A DNA stretch of 64,000 nt from Bradyrhizobium sp. CB1650 (lineage in GTDB: Bacteria > Pseudomonadota > Alphaproteobacteria > Rhizobiales > Xanthobacteraceae), in assembly GCF_029761915.1 (NCBI RefSeq), contig NZ_CP121695.1, positions 5,299,501 to 5,363,500 of the forward strand, written 5' to 3'. Positions 7,484-16,271 of the stretch are shown one piece after another. Below the pieces are notes generated by a model. It was not told where the DNA came from. It ran no database searches and was given only the letters and a program-made list of their open reading frames with translations. Positions within the stretch are counted from its first letter, which is position 1; every line of letters begins with the position of its first letter. A program made the position numbers and the translations under genes.

Positions 7484-8167
7484 ATGGGCATTCAACTCGA
7501 TTTTCCTGCGGTGCTGGAGCGCTGGCCGAGCTTCCTCGGCGGCGCCGCCCTCACCCTGGAGCTCGCGGCCCTCGCGACGGTGTTCGGCGCCTTGCTCGGC
7601 ACGCTTGCCGCGGTCGGGCGCGGAACGCACAACGCGCTGATCGCAACCGCCTGCAGGGTCTATGTCGAGGCCATCCGCAACACGCCGCTGCTGGTCCAGA
7701 TCTTCCTGGTCTATTTCGGGCTTGCCAGCCTCGGCCTGAAATTCTCCGCCTTCACCGTGGCCGTCACGGCCCTGACGATCAATGTCGGCGCCTACACCGC
7801 CGAGATCATGCGCGCCGGCTTCGAAGCAATCCCGCGGGGGCAGATCGAGGCGGCCGAGGGGCTGGCGCTGTCGCGCGTTCAGGTCTACTGGCACATCATT
7901 CTGTTGCCCGCGGTCGAACGGGTCTATCCCGCGCTCACCAGCCAGTTCGTGCTCTTGATGCTGGCCTCGTCGGTCTGCTCGCAGATTTCCGCCGAGGAGC
8001 TCACCGCGATCGCCAACTACATCCAGTCGGACACTTATCGTGCGTTCGAAACCTACATCATCGTCGCCGTCCTCTACGTCATCCTGTCGCTGGTGATGCG
8101 CGCCGGCTTCTGGAGCCTTGGCCTCGTGCTGTTTCCGCGCCGGCGCCGGCTCGGCACGCCGTTGTGA
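7484..8167 (+). CDS. Amino acid-type ABC transporter permease (1)
   Basis: This 227-residue inner-membrane permease of the His/Glu/Gln/Arg/opine (HisMQ) family has about five hydrophobic segments and the EAA loop motif EAAEGLALSRVQVYWHIILLP around residues 124-144. The VEAIRNTPLLVQIFLVYFGL segment is diagnostic for this family. It is 9 bp after the dehydrogenase and its stop overlaps the Shine-Dalgarno region of the next permease. It should form a heterodimer with the next gene product. Confidence 0.93.
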   Translation: MGIQLDFPAVLERWPSFLGGAALTLELAALATVFGALLGTLAAVGRGTHNALIATACRVYVEAIRNTPLLVQIFLVYFGLASLGLKFSAFTVAVTALTINVGAYTAEIMRAGFEAIPRGQIEAAEGLALSRVQVYWHIILLPAVERVYPALTSQFVLLMLASSVCSQISAEELTAIANYIQSDTYRAFETYIIVAVLYVILSLVMRAGFWSLGLVLFPRRRRLGTPL

Positions 8168-8168
8168 G

Positions 8169-8843
8169 ATGACCATGGGCGGACATCTCAACGTCAACCA
8201 CCTCATCTTCCTCGGCCACGGCGCGCTGTGGACCGTCGGACTGTCCGTGATCGCACTCATCGGCGGCGGCATCGTCGGCTTCGCAATTGCGCTGGCGCGG
8301 ATATCTCCGCTCAAATCGGTGCGGATCGCCAGCGCCGCCTATGTCCAGCTTGTCCAGGGCACGCCGCTGCTCGTCATCCTGTTTCTCGGTTATTTCGGCC
8401 TGGCCGCGATCGGCCTCCAGGTCTCGCCGCTGGCGGCCGCCTCGGCCTCGCTCACGCTCTATGTCGCCGCCTATCTCGGCGAGATCTGGCGCGGCTCCAT
8501 CCAATCCGTGCCGAAGCCGCAATGGGAGGCGGCCGAAGGCCTCGCGCTGAGCCGGACCCAGCGCATGCTGAAGGTGATCCTGCCGCAGGCGATCCGCATC
8601 GCGACGCCCCCCACCGTCGGCTTCACGGTGCAGATCATCAAGAACACCTCGCTCGCCTCGGTGGTCGGCTTCGTCGAGCTGATGCGCTCGGGCCAGATCG
8701 TCAACAACTCGCTGTTCGAACCCTTCGTCATCTACGCGATCATCGCCGTCGTCTACTTCGCCATGTGCTACCCGCTGTCACTGTTCAGCCAGAGGCTGGA
8801 ACGGCGCATGGGGCGTGGCAGGGTCAACCTCGCTCCGGCCTGA
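8169..8843 (+). CDS. Amino acid-type ABC transporter permease (2)
   Basis: This 224-residue HisMQ-family permease has the motif VQLVQGTPLLVILFLGYFGL and the EAA loop EAAEGLALSRTQRMLKVILP. ATG at 8169 is chosen because it lies immediately after the previous stop and leads into a membrane segment; the open frame before it lies inside the preceding gene. It is the partner of the preceding permease. It ends 1 bp before the ATP-binding subunit gene, indicating tight translational coupling. Confidence 0.93.
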   Translation: MTMGGHLNVNHLIFLGHGALWTVGLSVIALIGGGIVGFAIALARISPLKSVRIASAAYVQLVQGTPLLVILFLGYFGLAAIGLQVSPLAAASASLTLYVAAYLGEIWRGSIQSVPKPQWEAAEGLALSRTQRMLKVILPQAIRIATPPTVGFTVQIIKNTSLASVVGFVELMRSGQIVNNSLFEPFVIYAIIAVVYFAMCYPLSLFSQRLERRMGRGRVNLAPA

Positions 8844-8844
8844 C

Positions 8845-9603
8845 ATGCAGCAGAACATCTCCTCCTCCGAACCGATCGTGTCGCTCCGCGACGTGCAGAA
8901 GAGCTTTGGTCCGCTCAAGGTGCTCGACGGCGTCAGCTTCGCCGTCGATCGCGGCGAGGTGGTGGCCATCATCGGCCGGTCCGGCTCCGGCAAGAGCACG
9001 GCACTGCGCTGCATCGACCGCTTCGAGAGGGTCGACGGCGGGGAAATCGTGGTGTGCGGGCACCGGGTCGACCGACCGGACGTGGATCTGCGCGCCCTGC
9101 GCCAGGACGTCGGTATCGTGTTCCAGAGCTACAACCTGTTTCCGCACCTCACGATCGAGCAGAACATCACGCTGGCGCCCTGCGCAGTCAAGAAAATGGC
9201 CGCCAACCAGGCGAAGGACCTGGCGCGCAAGGTGCTCGCGCAGGTCGGGCTCGAGGAGAAGCTTCACGCCTATCCCGAACAACTCTCCGGCGGCCAGCAG
9301 CAGCGCGCCGCGATCGCCCGCTCGCTCGCGATGCAGCCGAAGGTCATGCTGTTCGACGAGGTCACCTCCGCGCTCGATCCCGAGCTCACCGGCGAAGTGC
9401 TGAAGGTAATCGAGCAACTCGCGGCGGACGGAATGACCATGGTGATGGTCACCCACGAGATGGGGTTCGCCAAGAGCATCGCCGACAGGATCGTGTTCAT
9501 GCATCGCGGCAAGGTCCACGAGACCGGCCCCGCCTCGATCCTGACATCGCCAACTACCCCCGAGCTGATGCAGTTCGTCGGCACGGGCAATCTAAAATCA
9601 TGA
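8845..9603 (+). CDS. Amino acid-type ABC transporter ATP-binding protein
   Basis: This 252-residue nucleotide-binding subunit has Walker A IGRSGSGKST (about residues 43-52), Q-loop VFQSYNLFPHLT, signature LSGGQQQRAAIARSLA and Walker B VMLFDEVTSALDPE, followed by the switch His in MVMVTHEMGFA. The Q-loop and SALDPE wording are typical of the polar amino acid (GlnQ/HisP) class. ATG at 8845 follows the permease stop directly. It energises the two permeases encoded just upstream. Confidence 0.95.
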   Translation: MQQNISSSEPIVSLRDVQKSFGPLKVLDGVSFAVDRGEVVAIIGRSGSGKSTALRCIDRFERVDGGEIVVCGHRVDRPDVDLRALRQDVGIVFQSYNLFPHLTIEQNITLAPCAVKKMAANQAKDLARKVLAQVGLEEKLHAYPEQLSGGQQQRAAIARSLAMQPKVMLFDEVTSALDPELTGEVLKVIEQLAADGMTMVMVTHEMGFAKSIADRIVFMHRGKVHETGPASILTSPTTPELMQFVGTGNLKS

Positions 9604-9622
9604 CAGGAGAGGAGAACCAAGG

Positions 9623-10417
9623 ATGACAAACGGGAAATTGCTGGGCGCGGCCGTCTGGTTGTGCTGCCTCGTGATGATGACGGCGACACCGGCATCGGCC
9701 GACCTGCTCGACGACATCATGAAGGCGAAGAAGATCCGCATCTCGACGGATCTCGCCATTCCACCCTCGGGCATGATGGACTCCAGCATGAAGCCGACCG
9801 GCTCGGACGTCGAAGTGGCGCAGTTGCTCGCCAAGGACTGGGGGCTCGAGCTGGAATTCGTCCAGACCACCGGCGCGACCCGCATCCCCAACGTCCTGAC
9901 CGGCAAGGCCGACATCATCATCTCGACGCTGTCGGTGACGCCGGACCGCGCCAAGGTAATCGACTTCACCAATCGCTACGCGACGCTGCAATCGGACGTC
10001 GGCTGCCTGAAGTCGTCGAGCGTGAAGGAGTGGCCCGACGTCAAGGACAAGTCGATCGGCGTCTCCCGCGGCACGACGCAGGACACGACCCTGTCGAACA
10101 TGAAGGACAAGGATCTGAAGATCGCTCGCTACGACGACGATGCGACCATGGTGACGGCGGCAGTCTCCGGTCAGGTCGACTGCGTTGGTTCGTCGGCGAC
10201 GATCATCAACCAGATCGGCGTCAAGAACCCGGCGCGCGTCTTCGAGTCCCGGATCCCGCTCGCGACCTTCGATCTCGCCATCGGCCTCAAGAAGGGCGAA
10301 CCACGTCTGATGGACAAGCTCAACGCCTGGATCAGCGAAAACGTCAAGAACGGCAAGCTGAACGCCATCTACAAAAAATTCCACGGGGTCGAGCTGCCGC
10401 CCGACATGCGTGGCTGA
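9623..10417 (+). CDS. Periplasmic substrate-binding protein of the ABC transporter (SBP_bac_3 family)
   Basis: This 264-residue exported protein has a signal peptide (hydrophobic LLGAAVWLCCLVMMTATPASA, cleavage near residue 27). The mature part is an SBP_bac_3 fold: IRISTDLAIPPSGMMD, GSDVEVAQLLAKDWGLELEFV, NVLTGKADIIISTLSVTPDRAKVIDFTNRY. The normal arginine-binding region of amino acid binding proteins is not clearly diagnostic, so the ligand could be an amino acid or another small acid. A strong Shine-Dalgarno AGGAGAGG precedes it. It completes the transporter encoded at 7484-9603. Confidence 0.92.
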   Translation: MTNGKLLGAAVWLCCLVMMTATPASADLLDDIMKAKKIRISTDLAIPPSGMMDSSMKPTGSDVEVAQLLAKDWGLELEFVQTTGATRIPNVLTGKADIIISTLSVTPDRAKVIDFTNRYATLQSDVGCLKSSSVKEWPDVKDKSIGVSRGTTQDTTLSNMKDKDLKIARYDDDATMVTAAVSGQVDCVGSSATIINQIGVKNPARVFESRIPLATFDLAIGLKKGEPRLMDKLNAWISENVKNGKLNAIYKKFHGVELPPDMRG

Positions 10418-10483
10418 CCGAGACCGGATCGTGACGGCCGCTCGCGGCTGTCACGATCAAAAGACAATCGAAAGGGAAATCAC

Positions 10484-10930
10484 ATGCGCCTCGTCATCGG
10501 ATCCGACCACGCCGGCTGGCCGCTCAAGCAGACCGTCATCGACCACATCCGCAGCCTCGGCCACGACGTCGTCGACGTCGGCTCCTATGACGACAAGCCG
10601 GTCGACTTCCCCGATATCGCGCGGGCCGTGGCGCAGAAGGTGACCTCGGGCGAGGCCGCCCGCGGCATCATGGTGTGCGGCACCGGCGTCGGCGCCTCGA
10701 TCGCCGCCAACAAGATGAAGGGCATCCGTGCCGCGGTCTGCCACGACGTTCACTCGGCCCATCAGAGCGTCGAGCATGACGACGTGAACGTGATGTGCAT
10801 CGGCGCGCAGATCGTCGGCGCCTGGCTCGCGGTGGATCTCGTCTCCTCCTATCTTTCCGCCGAATTCTCCACAGATGAAGATTTCCGCCGCCGGGTCGAG
10901 AAGCTTCGCGTCATGGACGAGGAAGGCTGA
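10484..10930 (+). CDS. RpiB/LacAB-family sugar-phosphate isomerase
   Basis: This 148-residue protein starts MRLVIGSDHAGWPLKQ and has the family core CGTGVGASIAANKMKGIRAA with the catalytic Cys of RpiB-type isomerases, then an HSAHQSVEHDDVNVMCIG segment. RpiB interconverts ribose-5-P and ribulose-5-P; paralogues isomerise allose-6-P, galactose-6-P or tetrose/erythrulose phosphates. Its position between an ABC transporter and a PfkB kinase suggests a catabolic paralogue rather than the housekeeping enzyme. It is 66 bp after the binding-protein gene and 19 bp before the kinase. Confidence 0.88.
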   Translation: MRLVIGSDHAGWPLKQTVIDHIRSLGHDVVDVGSYDDKPVDFPDIARAVAQKVTSGEAARGIMVCGTGVGASIAANKMKGIRAAVCHDVHSAHQSVEHDDVNVMCIGAQIVGAWLAVDLVSSYLSAEFSTDEDFRRRVEKLRVMDEEG

Positions 10931-10949
10931 CCTCGCGGGTCCACCTGCC

Positions 10950-11867
10950 ATGATCCTGGTGTTCGGATCGCTCAACATCGATCTTGTCGCCCTGGTTCCG
11001 GTCATTCCCGGCCCGGGCCGGACGGTGCTCGCGCCCTCCTACCAGGCGCATTTCGGCGGCAAAGGCGCCAATCAGGCCGTCGCCGCCGCGCGGATCGCGG
11101 GACCGGGATGCGTTCTCATGGCGGGCTGTGTGGGGCGCGACGGGTTCGGCGATCGCGCGATCGAGAACCTCCAGACGAACCACGTCGACACCGCTCTCGT
11201 CGTCCGATCCGACGAACCGACAGGCTGTGCGTTCATCACGGTCGATCGAGCCGGCGAGAATGCGATCACGGTGGCGAGCGGCGCCAACATGACCGCGCGC
11301 GCCAGCGATCTGCCGGTCGTACTCTTCGGTCCCGATACGGTGCTGGTGCTTCAGATGGAAGTGCCTTTTGAGCAGGCAGTCGAGACTGCGCGCCGGACGA
11401 AATCGACTTCGGGCACCGTGATCTGGAATCTCGCACCGGTCCCACAGAAGATGACGGCGGCGATGGTCACGGAACTGCTCGCCGTGACCGACTATCTCCT
11501 CGTCAACGAGCATGAGGCCCGCGATGCCGCCGCGGCCATCGGCTTCTCTCCGTCCGATTACGAAGCCGCAGCCACCGAGCTTGCGAGGGCTGGCAACCTC
11601 ACCTGCATCGTGACCGCCGGCGCACGAGGCGCGCTGGCCGTCACAGCCGAGGGCCGCAGCCTGCGCGCACCCGCCCCGCACATCACGCCCGTCGACACCA
11701 CCGGAGCCGGCGACACCTTCGTCGGCGCGTTTGCCGCGATGCTGCACGAGAGGGTCCCGCTGCAAACCGCGCTCGAGGTTGGATGTGAAGCGGCGGCGCA
11801 GAAGTGCCTCAAGCCCGGCGCGCAAGCCGGCATGCCGGTTCGGGCGGCAATTCCGTCCCTCGCCTGA
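10950..11867 (+). CDS. Ribokinase-like PfkB-family carbohydrate kinase
   Basis: This 305-residue kinase has the N-terminal PfkB signature (FGSLNIDLV, then GKGANQAVAAARIAG near residues 37-51) and the C-terminal active site DTTGAGDTFVGAFAAML with the catalytic Asp. It resembles ribokinase, but the sugar substrate cannot be fixed from sequence. ATG at 10950 is chosen over the open upstream frame because MILVFGSLNIDLV is the expected strand-1 start. It is the last gene of the operon; a palindromic repeat follows at 11891. Confidence 0.9.
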   Translation: MILVFGSLNIDLVALVPVIPGPGRTVLAPSYQAHFGGKGANQAVAAARIAGPGCVLMAGCVGRDGFGDRAIENLQTNHVDTALVVRSDEPTGCAFITVDRAGENAITVASGANMTARASDLPVVLFGPDTVLVLQMEVPFEQAVETARRTKSTSGTVIWNLAPVPQKMTAAMVTELLAVTDYLLVNEHEARDAAAAIGFSPSDYEAAATELARAGNLTCIVTAGARGALAVTAEGRSLRAPAPHITPVDTTGAGDTFVGAFAAMLHERVPLQTALEVGCEAAAQKCLKPGAQAGMPVRAAIPSLA

Positions 11868-11890
11868 CCGGCGCACTGCTGCCCATACGT

Positions 11891-11969
11891 CGTCGTTGCG
11901 AGCGCAGCGAAGCAATCCAGACTGTCTCCGCGGAAAGACCCTGGATTGCTTCGCTGCGCTCGCAATGAC
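11891..11969. repeat. Palindromic intergenic repeat, family A (copy 1)
   Basis: The arms at 11897-11920 and 11941-11964 are perfect 24-bp reverse complements (the core reads GCGAGCGCAGCGAAGCAATC), separated by 20 bases and flanked by CGTCGT and AATGAC. A related copy lies at 51739-51818. It would form a very strong hairpin downstream of the kinase gene and may act as a transcript end. Confidence 0.8.
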
Positions 11970-12085
11970 CAGGTTGAGGCAGTTTCGCACAGTACCACCA
12001 ATGTCGTCCCGGCCAATTTGCAGCAACTCCATTCGCCCTGCACGCCTCCTCCGGTTACACTCTCTCGATTCCCGGAGCGCGTCCC

Positions 12086-12814
12086 TTGGCCTTTCTCTTC
12101 GTCCTGACCGTCGGCCTTCTCGCCGGCACCATTTCCGGCATCGTCGGCACGGGATCGTCGATCATGCTGATGCCGGTGCTGGTCTATGCCTACGGGCCGA
12201 AGGAAGCGGTGCCGATTATGGCTGTCGCGTCCGTGATGGCGAATTTCTCGCGGATCCTGGCGTGGTGGCGCGAGGTCGACTGGCGGGCCTGCGCGGCCTA
12301 TTCGGTCACGGGAATTCCGGCGGCAGCCCTCGGCGCGCGCACGCTGCTGGCGCTGCCCTCGCACGCCGTCGATCTTTCCATCGGCCTGTTCCTGATCGCG
12401 ATGGTCCCGGCCCGGCACTATCTCGCGCGGCACCAGCTCAAGGCCAATCTCTGGCACCTTGCGGCCGGCGGCGCCGTGATCGGCTATCTCACCGGCATCG
12501 TGGTCTCGACCGGCCCGCTCAGCGTGCCGCTGTTCCTGTTCTACGGCCTGACCAAGGGCGCCTTCCTCGCGACCGAGGCGGCTTCCTCGCTCGGCCTCTA
12601 CTTCGCGAAGTCCGTGACCTTCGAACGCTTCGGCGCGCTGACGCAGGATGTCTTCTTCAAGGGCCTGATCGCGGGCTCCTCGCTAATGTCAGGCGCGTTC
12701 ATTGCAAAACGTTTCGTGCTGCACCTGAAGCCGGACGTGTTCCGCCTGGTGATGGACGCGATCATGATCGCGGCCGGGCTCTCCATGCTTTGGAACGCGA
12801 CACAGTCACCGTGA
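12086..12814 (+). CDS. TauE/SafE-family membrane permease (1)
   Basis: This 242-residue protein has about seven to eight hydrophobic segments and the paired GxxGTGSSIMLMPVLVYAYG and GIVVSTGPLSVPLFLFYGL motifs of the sulfite exporter TauE/SafE family. Members export sulfite, sulfoacetate or other small organic anions; the substrate here is unknown. The start is TTG at 12086, with GGAG eight bases upstream; no better ATG precedes the first membrane helix. It converges with the GGDEF-EAL gene, ends 8 bp apart. A second family member lies at 42896. Confidence 0.87.
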   Translation: MAFLFVLTVGLLAGTISGIVGTGSSIMLMPVLVYAYGPKEAVPIMAVASVMANFSRILAWWREVDWRACAAYSVTGIPAAALGARTLLALPSHAVDLSIGLFLIAMVPARHYLARHQLKANLWHLAAGGAVIGYLTGIVVSTGPLSVPLFLFYGLTKGAFLATEAASSLGLYFAKSVTFERFGALTQDVFFKGLIAGSSLMSGAFIAKRFVLHLKPDVFRLVMDAIMIAAGLSMLWNATQSP

Positions 12815-12822
12815 CGCGGCGC

Positions 12823-14895
12823 TCATGCCGCGAATTCGGGCACGACCGAGGGGCTGTCGGCAAATACAGGACTTTCGCCGGCCTTCCGCCCATCAAGCCA
12901 TTGCAGCACGGCATCGAGCGGTTGCGGTCTCTGATAGAGATAGCCCTGCCCGAACCTCACGCCGATCTCGCGCATGGCCTGCGCCTGCTCGGCCCGTTCG
13001 ATGCCTTCCGCGATCAGGATCAATCCCAGGGTGTCCGCGAGTGACGCGATGACGCCGACGATCGCCTTGTCTTCGGCGCTTGCCGGGATCTCGCTGATGA
13101 ACGCCTTGTCGATCTTGACCTTGTCCAGCGGAAAGCGGCGCAGATGGGCGAGCGAGCTGTAGCCCGTGCCGAAATCGTCGAGCGCGATCGTGGCGCCGAG
13201 TCGCCGCAGGCGGCGCAACGTCTCGGAGGCGCTGGCGATGTTGTTGATCAGCGACCCTTCGGTGATCTCGAGCTCGAGGGACGAGGCGGCGACGCCGAAA
13301 CGCGCGCAAGTCTCGCGGATCTCCCCGGCAAGCGAGTGGTCCGCCAGCTCTGACGGCGGCAGATTGATCGCGATCCGGATGTGCGGTTTGCCGGCCGCAG
13401 CGAGGCGCTGCAGGGCGCGGCATGCGCCGGTCAGCACGTAACGCGTAAGCCGCGCATTGTTGCCGCTGCGCTCGATGAGCGGAAGGAACTCGCCGGGACC
13501 GATGACGCCATGCTCAGGGTGGCGCCAGCGGATCAGCGCCTCCAGGCAGACGACGCCCTGAGTTTCGAGGTCGACCTGGCTCTGGTACCAGACCTCGAAC
13601 TGCGCTTCGGCGAAGCCTGCCGGAATGGCCAATTCGAGATCCCGGCTGCGGCGATATTCGCGCTGAAGCGCCTCGTCCAGCACGGCGACGGTGCCCGGCG
13701 CCTTGCTCTTGGCATGGTAGAGCGCGATGTCGGCGAGCGCCGGCAGATGCGACAGCTCCGGATCGTCCGCGTGGCGCACGGCAAGGCCGATGCTGGCGCG
13801 CGGCATGACGAGCTTGTCATGCAGCCGGATCGGCTCGGAAATCGCGTCCAGCAATCGTCGTGCGAATGCCTGTGCAGTCGCCTCGTCCGTCACCTCGGGC
13901 CGGATGACCACGAATTCGTCGCCGCCGAGCCGCGCGACCCAATCTTCCGGTTCGACCGCACTGCGGAGCCGCTCCGAAATGTGAACCAGGAACTTGTCGC
14001 CGGCATCGTGGCCGAAAGTGTCGTTGATGCCCTTGAAGTCGTCGAGATCGATGAAGCAGAACGCGACCAGCGCATCGTGTGCGCCCGCATCGCTGCTCAG
14101 GACGACCAGGCGTTCGGTCAGGGAGCGCCGGTTCGGCAAGCCGGTGAGCGGATCGTGCGACGCCATGTGGCCGAGCCGGTCGAGGGCGCCGGACGTCGTG
14201 TGCTGCATGGCGTTGAAGGCGCGCGCGAGCTGGCCGAACTCGTTCGAGGACCGGACATCCGCCGGATAGGCGCGACCGTCCCGCTTGCTGCGCTGGATCG
14301 CCGACATCATCGCGGCGAGCGGCCTGCCGATGAAGATGTTCGCCGAAATCCGCATCGCGACCACGGTCGCAAACGTTGCCAGCACGCCGACGACGACAAG
14401 CAGCATCAGCCGGCTGCCCGTATCCGCATAGAGGGAGGAATAGGAATAGGCGATCGCGATCCGGCCGGCCTGAACGGCCATGTTGCCGTTGCTGTACTTG
14501 ATGGGACGGGAGACCTCCGCCACCGCCTGCCCGGTCGACCGCGCCACCACGCTGGCAATCGCAACGCCGGTGTCGTCATAGACGGTTGCCGCCGCAATCG
14601 ACTCGTCGTGCATGATCTCGTTGAGCACGCTCGTGACCTGCTCGTAGCGCATCTTCCACAGCGGCTCGGCAATCAGCTCGGCGCGGCTGTCGGCAACCCG
14701 GGCGATACGGGCGTCGAGCTGCCTGATCTGCGACCAGAAGCTCGAGACCTCGACGCCCGCCGAGGCGAGGAGCTGAACCAGCAGCAGCACGGGCACCGTG
14801 GCCAAGATCATCGCGCGGACGACCGAGCGCGAAGCCGTGGGCTTTGCCTGCCCGGTCCGATGCGGTTCGGTCATCCCGTCATCTTTCTTCATCAT
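12823..14895 (-). CDS. Membrane-bound GGDEF-EAL protein (c-di-GMP cyclase/phosphodiesterase)
   Basis: This 690-residue protein has a membrane helix at about 27-50, a periplasmic region to about 160, a second helix at about 165-185, a HAMP-like linker, then GGDEF and EAL domains. The cyclase motif is intact (GGDEF at 324-328) and so is the phosphodiesterase motif (EAL at 452-454, DDFGTGYSSLAHL downstream, and a C-terminal RFGQGYLYQRPQPL loop). Both activities are therefore possible. Its ATG overlaps the stop of the upstream periplasmic binding-protein gene by 4 bp, so the periplasmic domain probably senses that protein's ligand-bound state. Confidence 0.93.
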   Translation of the reverse strand: MMKKDDGMTEPHRTGQAKPTASRSVVRAMILATVPVLLLVQLLASAGVEVSSFWSQIRQLDARIARVADSRAELIAEPLWKMRYEQVTSVLNEIMHDESIAAATVYDDTGVAIASVVARSTGQAVAEVSRPIKYSNGNMAVQAGRIAIAYSYSSLYADTGSRLMLLVVVGVLATFATVVAMRISANIFIGRPLAAMMSAIQRSKRDGRAYPADVRSSNEFGQLARAFNAMQHTTSGALDRLGHMASHDPLTGLPNRRSLTERLVVLSSDAGAHDALVAFCFIDLDDFKGINDTFGHDAGDKFLVHISERLRSAVEPEDWVARLGGDEFVVIRPEVTDEATAQAFARRLLDAISEPIRLHDKLVMPRASIGLAVRHADDPELSHLPALADIALYHAKSKAPGTVAVLDEALQREYRRSRDLELAIPAGFAEAQFEVWYQSQVDLETQGVVCLEALIRWRHPEHGVIGPGEFLPLIERSGNNARLTRYVLTGACRALQRLAAAGKPHIRIAINLPPSELADHSLAGEIRETCARFGVAASSLELEITEGSLINNIASASETLRRLRRLGATIALDDFGTGYSSLAHLRRFPLDKVKIDKAFISEIPASAEDKAIVGVIASLADTLGLILIAEGIERAEQAQAMREIGVRFGQGYLYQRPQPLDAVLQWLDGRKAGESPVFADSPSVVPEFAA

Positions 14896-16046
14896 TCACC
14901 GGCGCCCTTCAGAGGCGACAGCGACGAGATGAGCGCATCGATGGAGAAGTCATAATGGCCGCAGGCGCCCGCCTTCGCCCTGAAGCGCGCGAAGTCGATC
15001 CGGTCGAAGGCGCGATTCCTGATCAGGTCGCTGACGGAGACGAGATTGGCGCGCGTGATCGCGGAGGTCTTGACCTCGATGTGGGTTGAAGCGGAGGCGA
15101 AATCGCAGCCATCAGCATAGTCGCGCAAAAGAACGATCGACCAGCCGCCGAGCAGGAAGTGACCGCCGTCGCTCAGGAGGAGACGGCCCGCCTTGATCTC
15201 GCGCAGCGCATCGTTCGACCAGTTGAGACCGACCACCTCGATGTCCCGGCCCGGCACGAGGCCTGCCGCAGTTGCGGCGCGGAGCGCTCCCAGCGCCATT
15301 GGATCGTTTCCAGCCCAAATGCCTGCCGGGCGGATGCCCTTGCGCGAGGCCCAGTTCAGATAGTTGGCCGTGACGTGCTCGGCCTCCGATTGCGTCCAGT
15401 TGGCGAACAGCATCCGGTCCACCACCACGTCGGGCGCGGCGGCCACGGCAAGATCGAGACCCACGTTGCGCGCGATCGAGGCCGGCGTGATCTCGTCGCC
15501 GCCGATTCCGAGAATGTGGATCTTGCCGTCCTTGCTCTGCCACTTTTCGACTCGTGCCGCGCCGATCAGCGCATTCGCCATCCGCGCGCCTGCCGTCGTG
15601 AGGTCGGTCGTGATGTCCCCGAGCCACGTCTTGAGCTTCTGGCGCGGCGGCCCCAGGCGCGCCGCATCCTCGCCAATCAGCGTGTTCGATAGCAACAGCG
15701 TCTTGACGCCGGCGGTCTCGGCCGCCTCCACGATCGGCACCGCCGCGGATTCTTCGTTGGACAGAATGAGGAAATCGGGCTTCGCGGCACGGGCGAGCAC
15801 GCCGAGGCCGAGCTCCTGCATGATCCGGTAGTTTCTTTCGCTGGTCAGCACCTCAACGTTCGCGTTGAGCTTGCGCCCGGAGGCCTGCATGGTTTGCGAG
15901 ACCATGTCCCAGAAGACCTCGCCGGTCTTGCCCGGATTGACGAAGACGATGTTGAGGCGCCTTGCCTCGGCCGCAATGCCGCGGCTGGCCGGCGTCAGGA
16001 CGCCGCAGGCCAGGCTTGCGGCCAACAATATGCGCAGGAATCTCAT
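14892..16046 (-). CDS. Periplasmic sugar-type binding protein (LacI/RbsB fold) coupled to GGDEF-EAL protein
   Basis: This 384-residue exported protein has a signal peptide (MRFLRILLAASLACGVLTPA, cleavage near AEA) and a type I periplasmic-binding fold: RLNIVFVNPGKTGEVFWDMV, then ILSNEESAAVPIVEAAETAGV, ILGIGGDEITPAS, and GIWAGNDPMALGALRAA. About 70 C-terminal residues extend beyond the usual RbsB end. No ABC permease or ATPase gene is adjacent; instead it is translationally coupled to the GGDEF-EAL gene, suggesting a sensor role. ATG at 16046 has AGAGG just upstream; an alternative GTG lies at 16061. Confidence 0.88.
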   Translation of the reverse strand: MRFLRILLAASLACGVLTPASRGIAAEARRLNIVFVNPGKTGEVFWDMVSQTMQASGRKLNANVEVLTSERNYRIMQELGLGVLARAAKPDFLILSNEESAAVPIVEAAETAGVKTLLLSNTLIGEDAARLGPPRQKLKTWLGDITTDLTTAGARMANALIGAARVEKWQSKDGKIHILGIGGDEITPASIARNVGLDLAVAAAPDVVVDRMLFANWTQSEAEHVTANYLNWASRKGIRPAGIWAGNDPMALGALRAATAAGLVPGRDIEVVGLNWSNDALREIKAGRLLLSDGGHFLLGGWSIVLLRDYADGCDFASASTHIEVKTSAITRANLVSVSDLIRNRAFDRIDFARFRAKAGACGHYDFSIDALISSLSPLKGAGE

Positions 16047-16271
16047 CGTCCTCTTCGCCACCCCGAATTGCTTCCGAGGTTGGACCGGCGTCCGCTAATA
16101 CTTCGCAAAATCCGGTTCGCCGCGGCGGTGCAGGGCTAACAAAGGGTGTATCCGACCCGTTGAATTGGATATTGACCTGCGCGGGCGGCGCCGGAACACC
16201 GGCCGTGCAAACGCGCTCTCCGCACACCGTTCCGTGCTATCAACAAACCTGAACCCCGACTCGCTCTCTCC

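Noticed and set aside
6320..8314. 664-codon minus-strand frame across the GntR, dehydrogenase and permease genes
   Set aside because: Antisense to three clear genes; its His/Arg/Asp-rich translation is the mirror of their codon bias.
13381..14955. 524-codon plus-strand frame opposite the GGDEF-EAL gene
   Set aside because: Shadow of a clearly coding minus-strand gene; no motifs.
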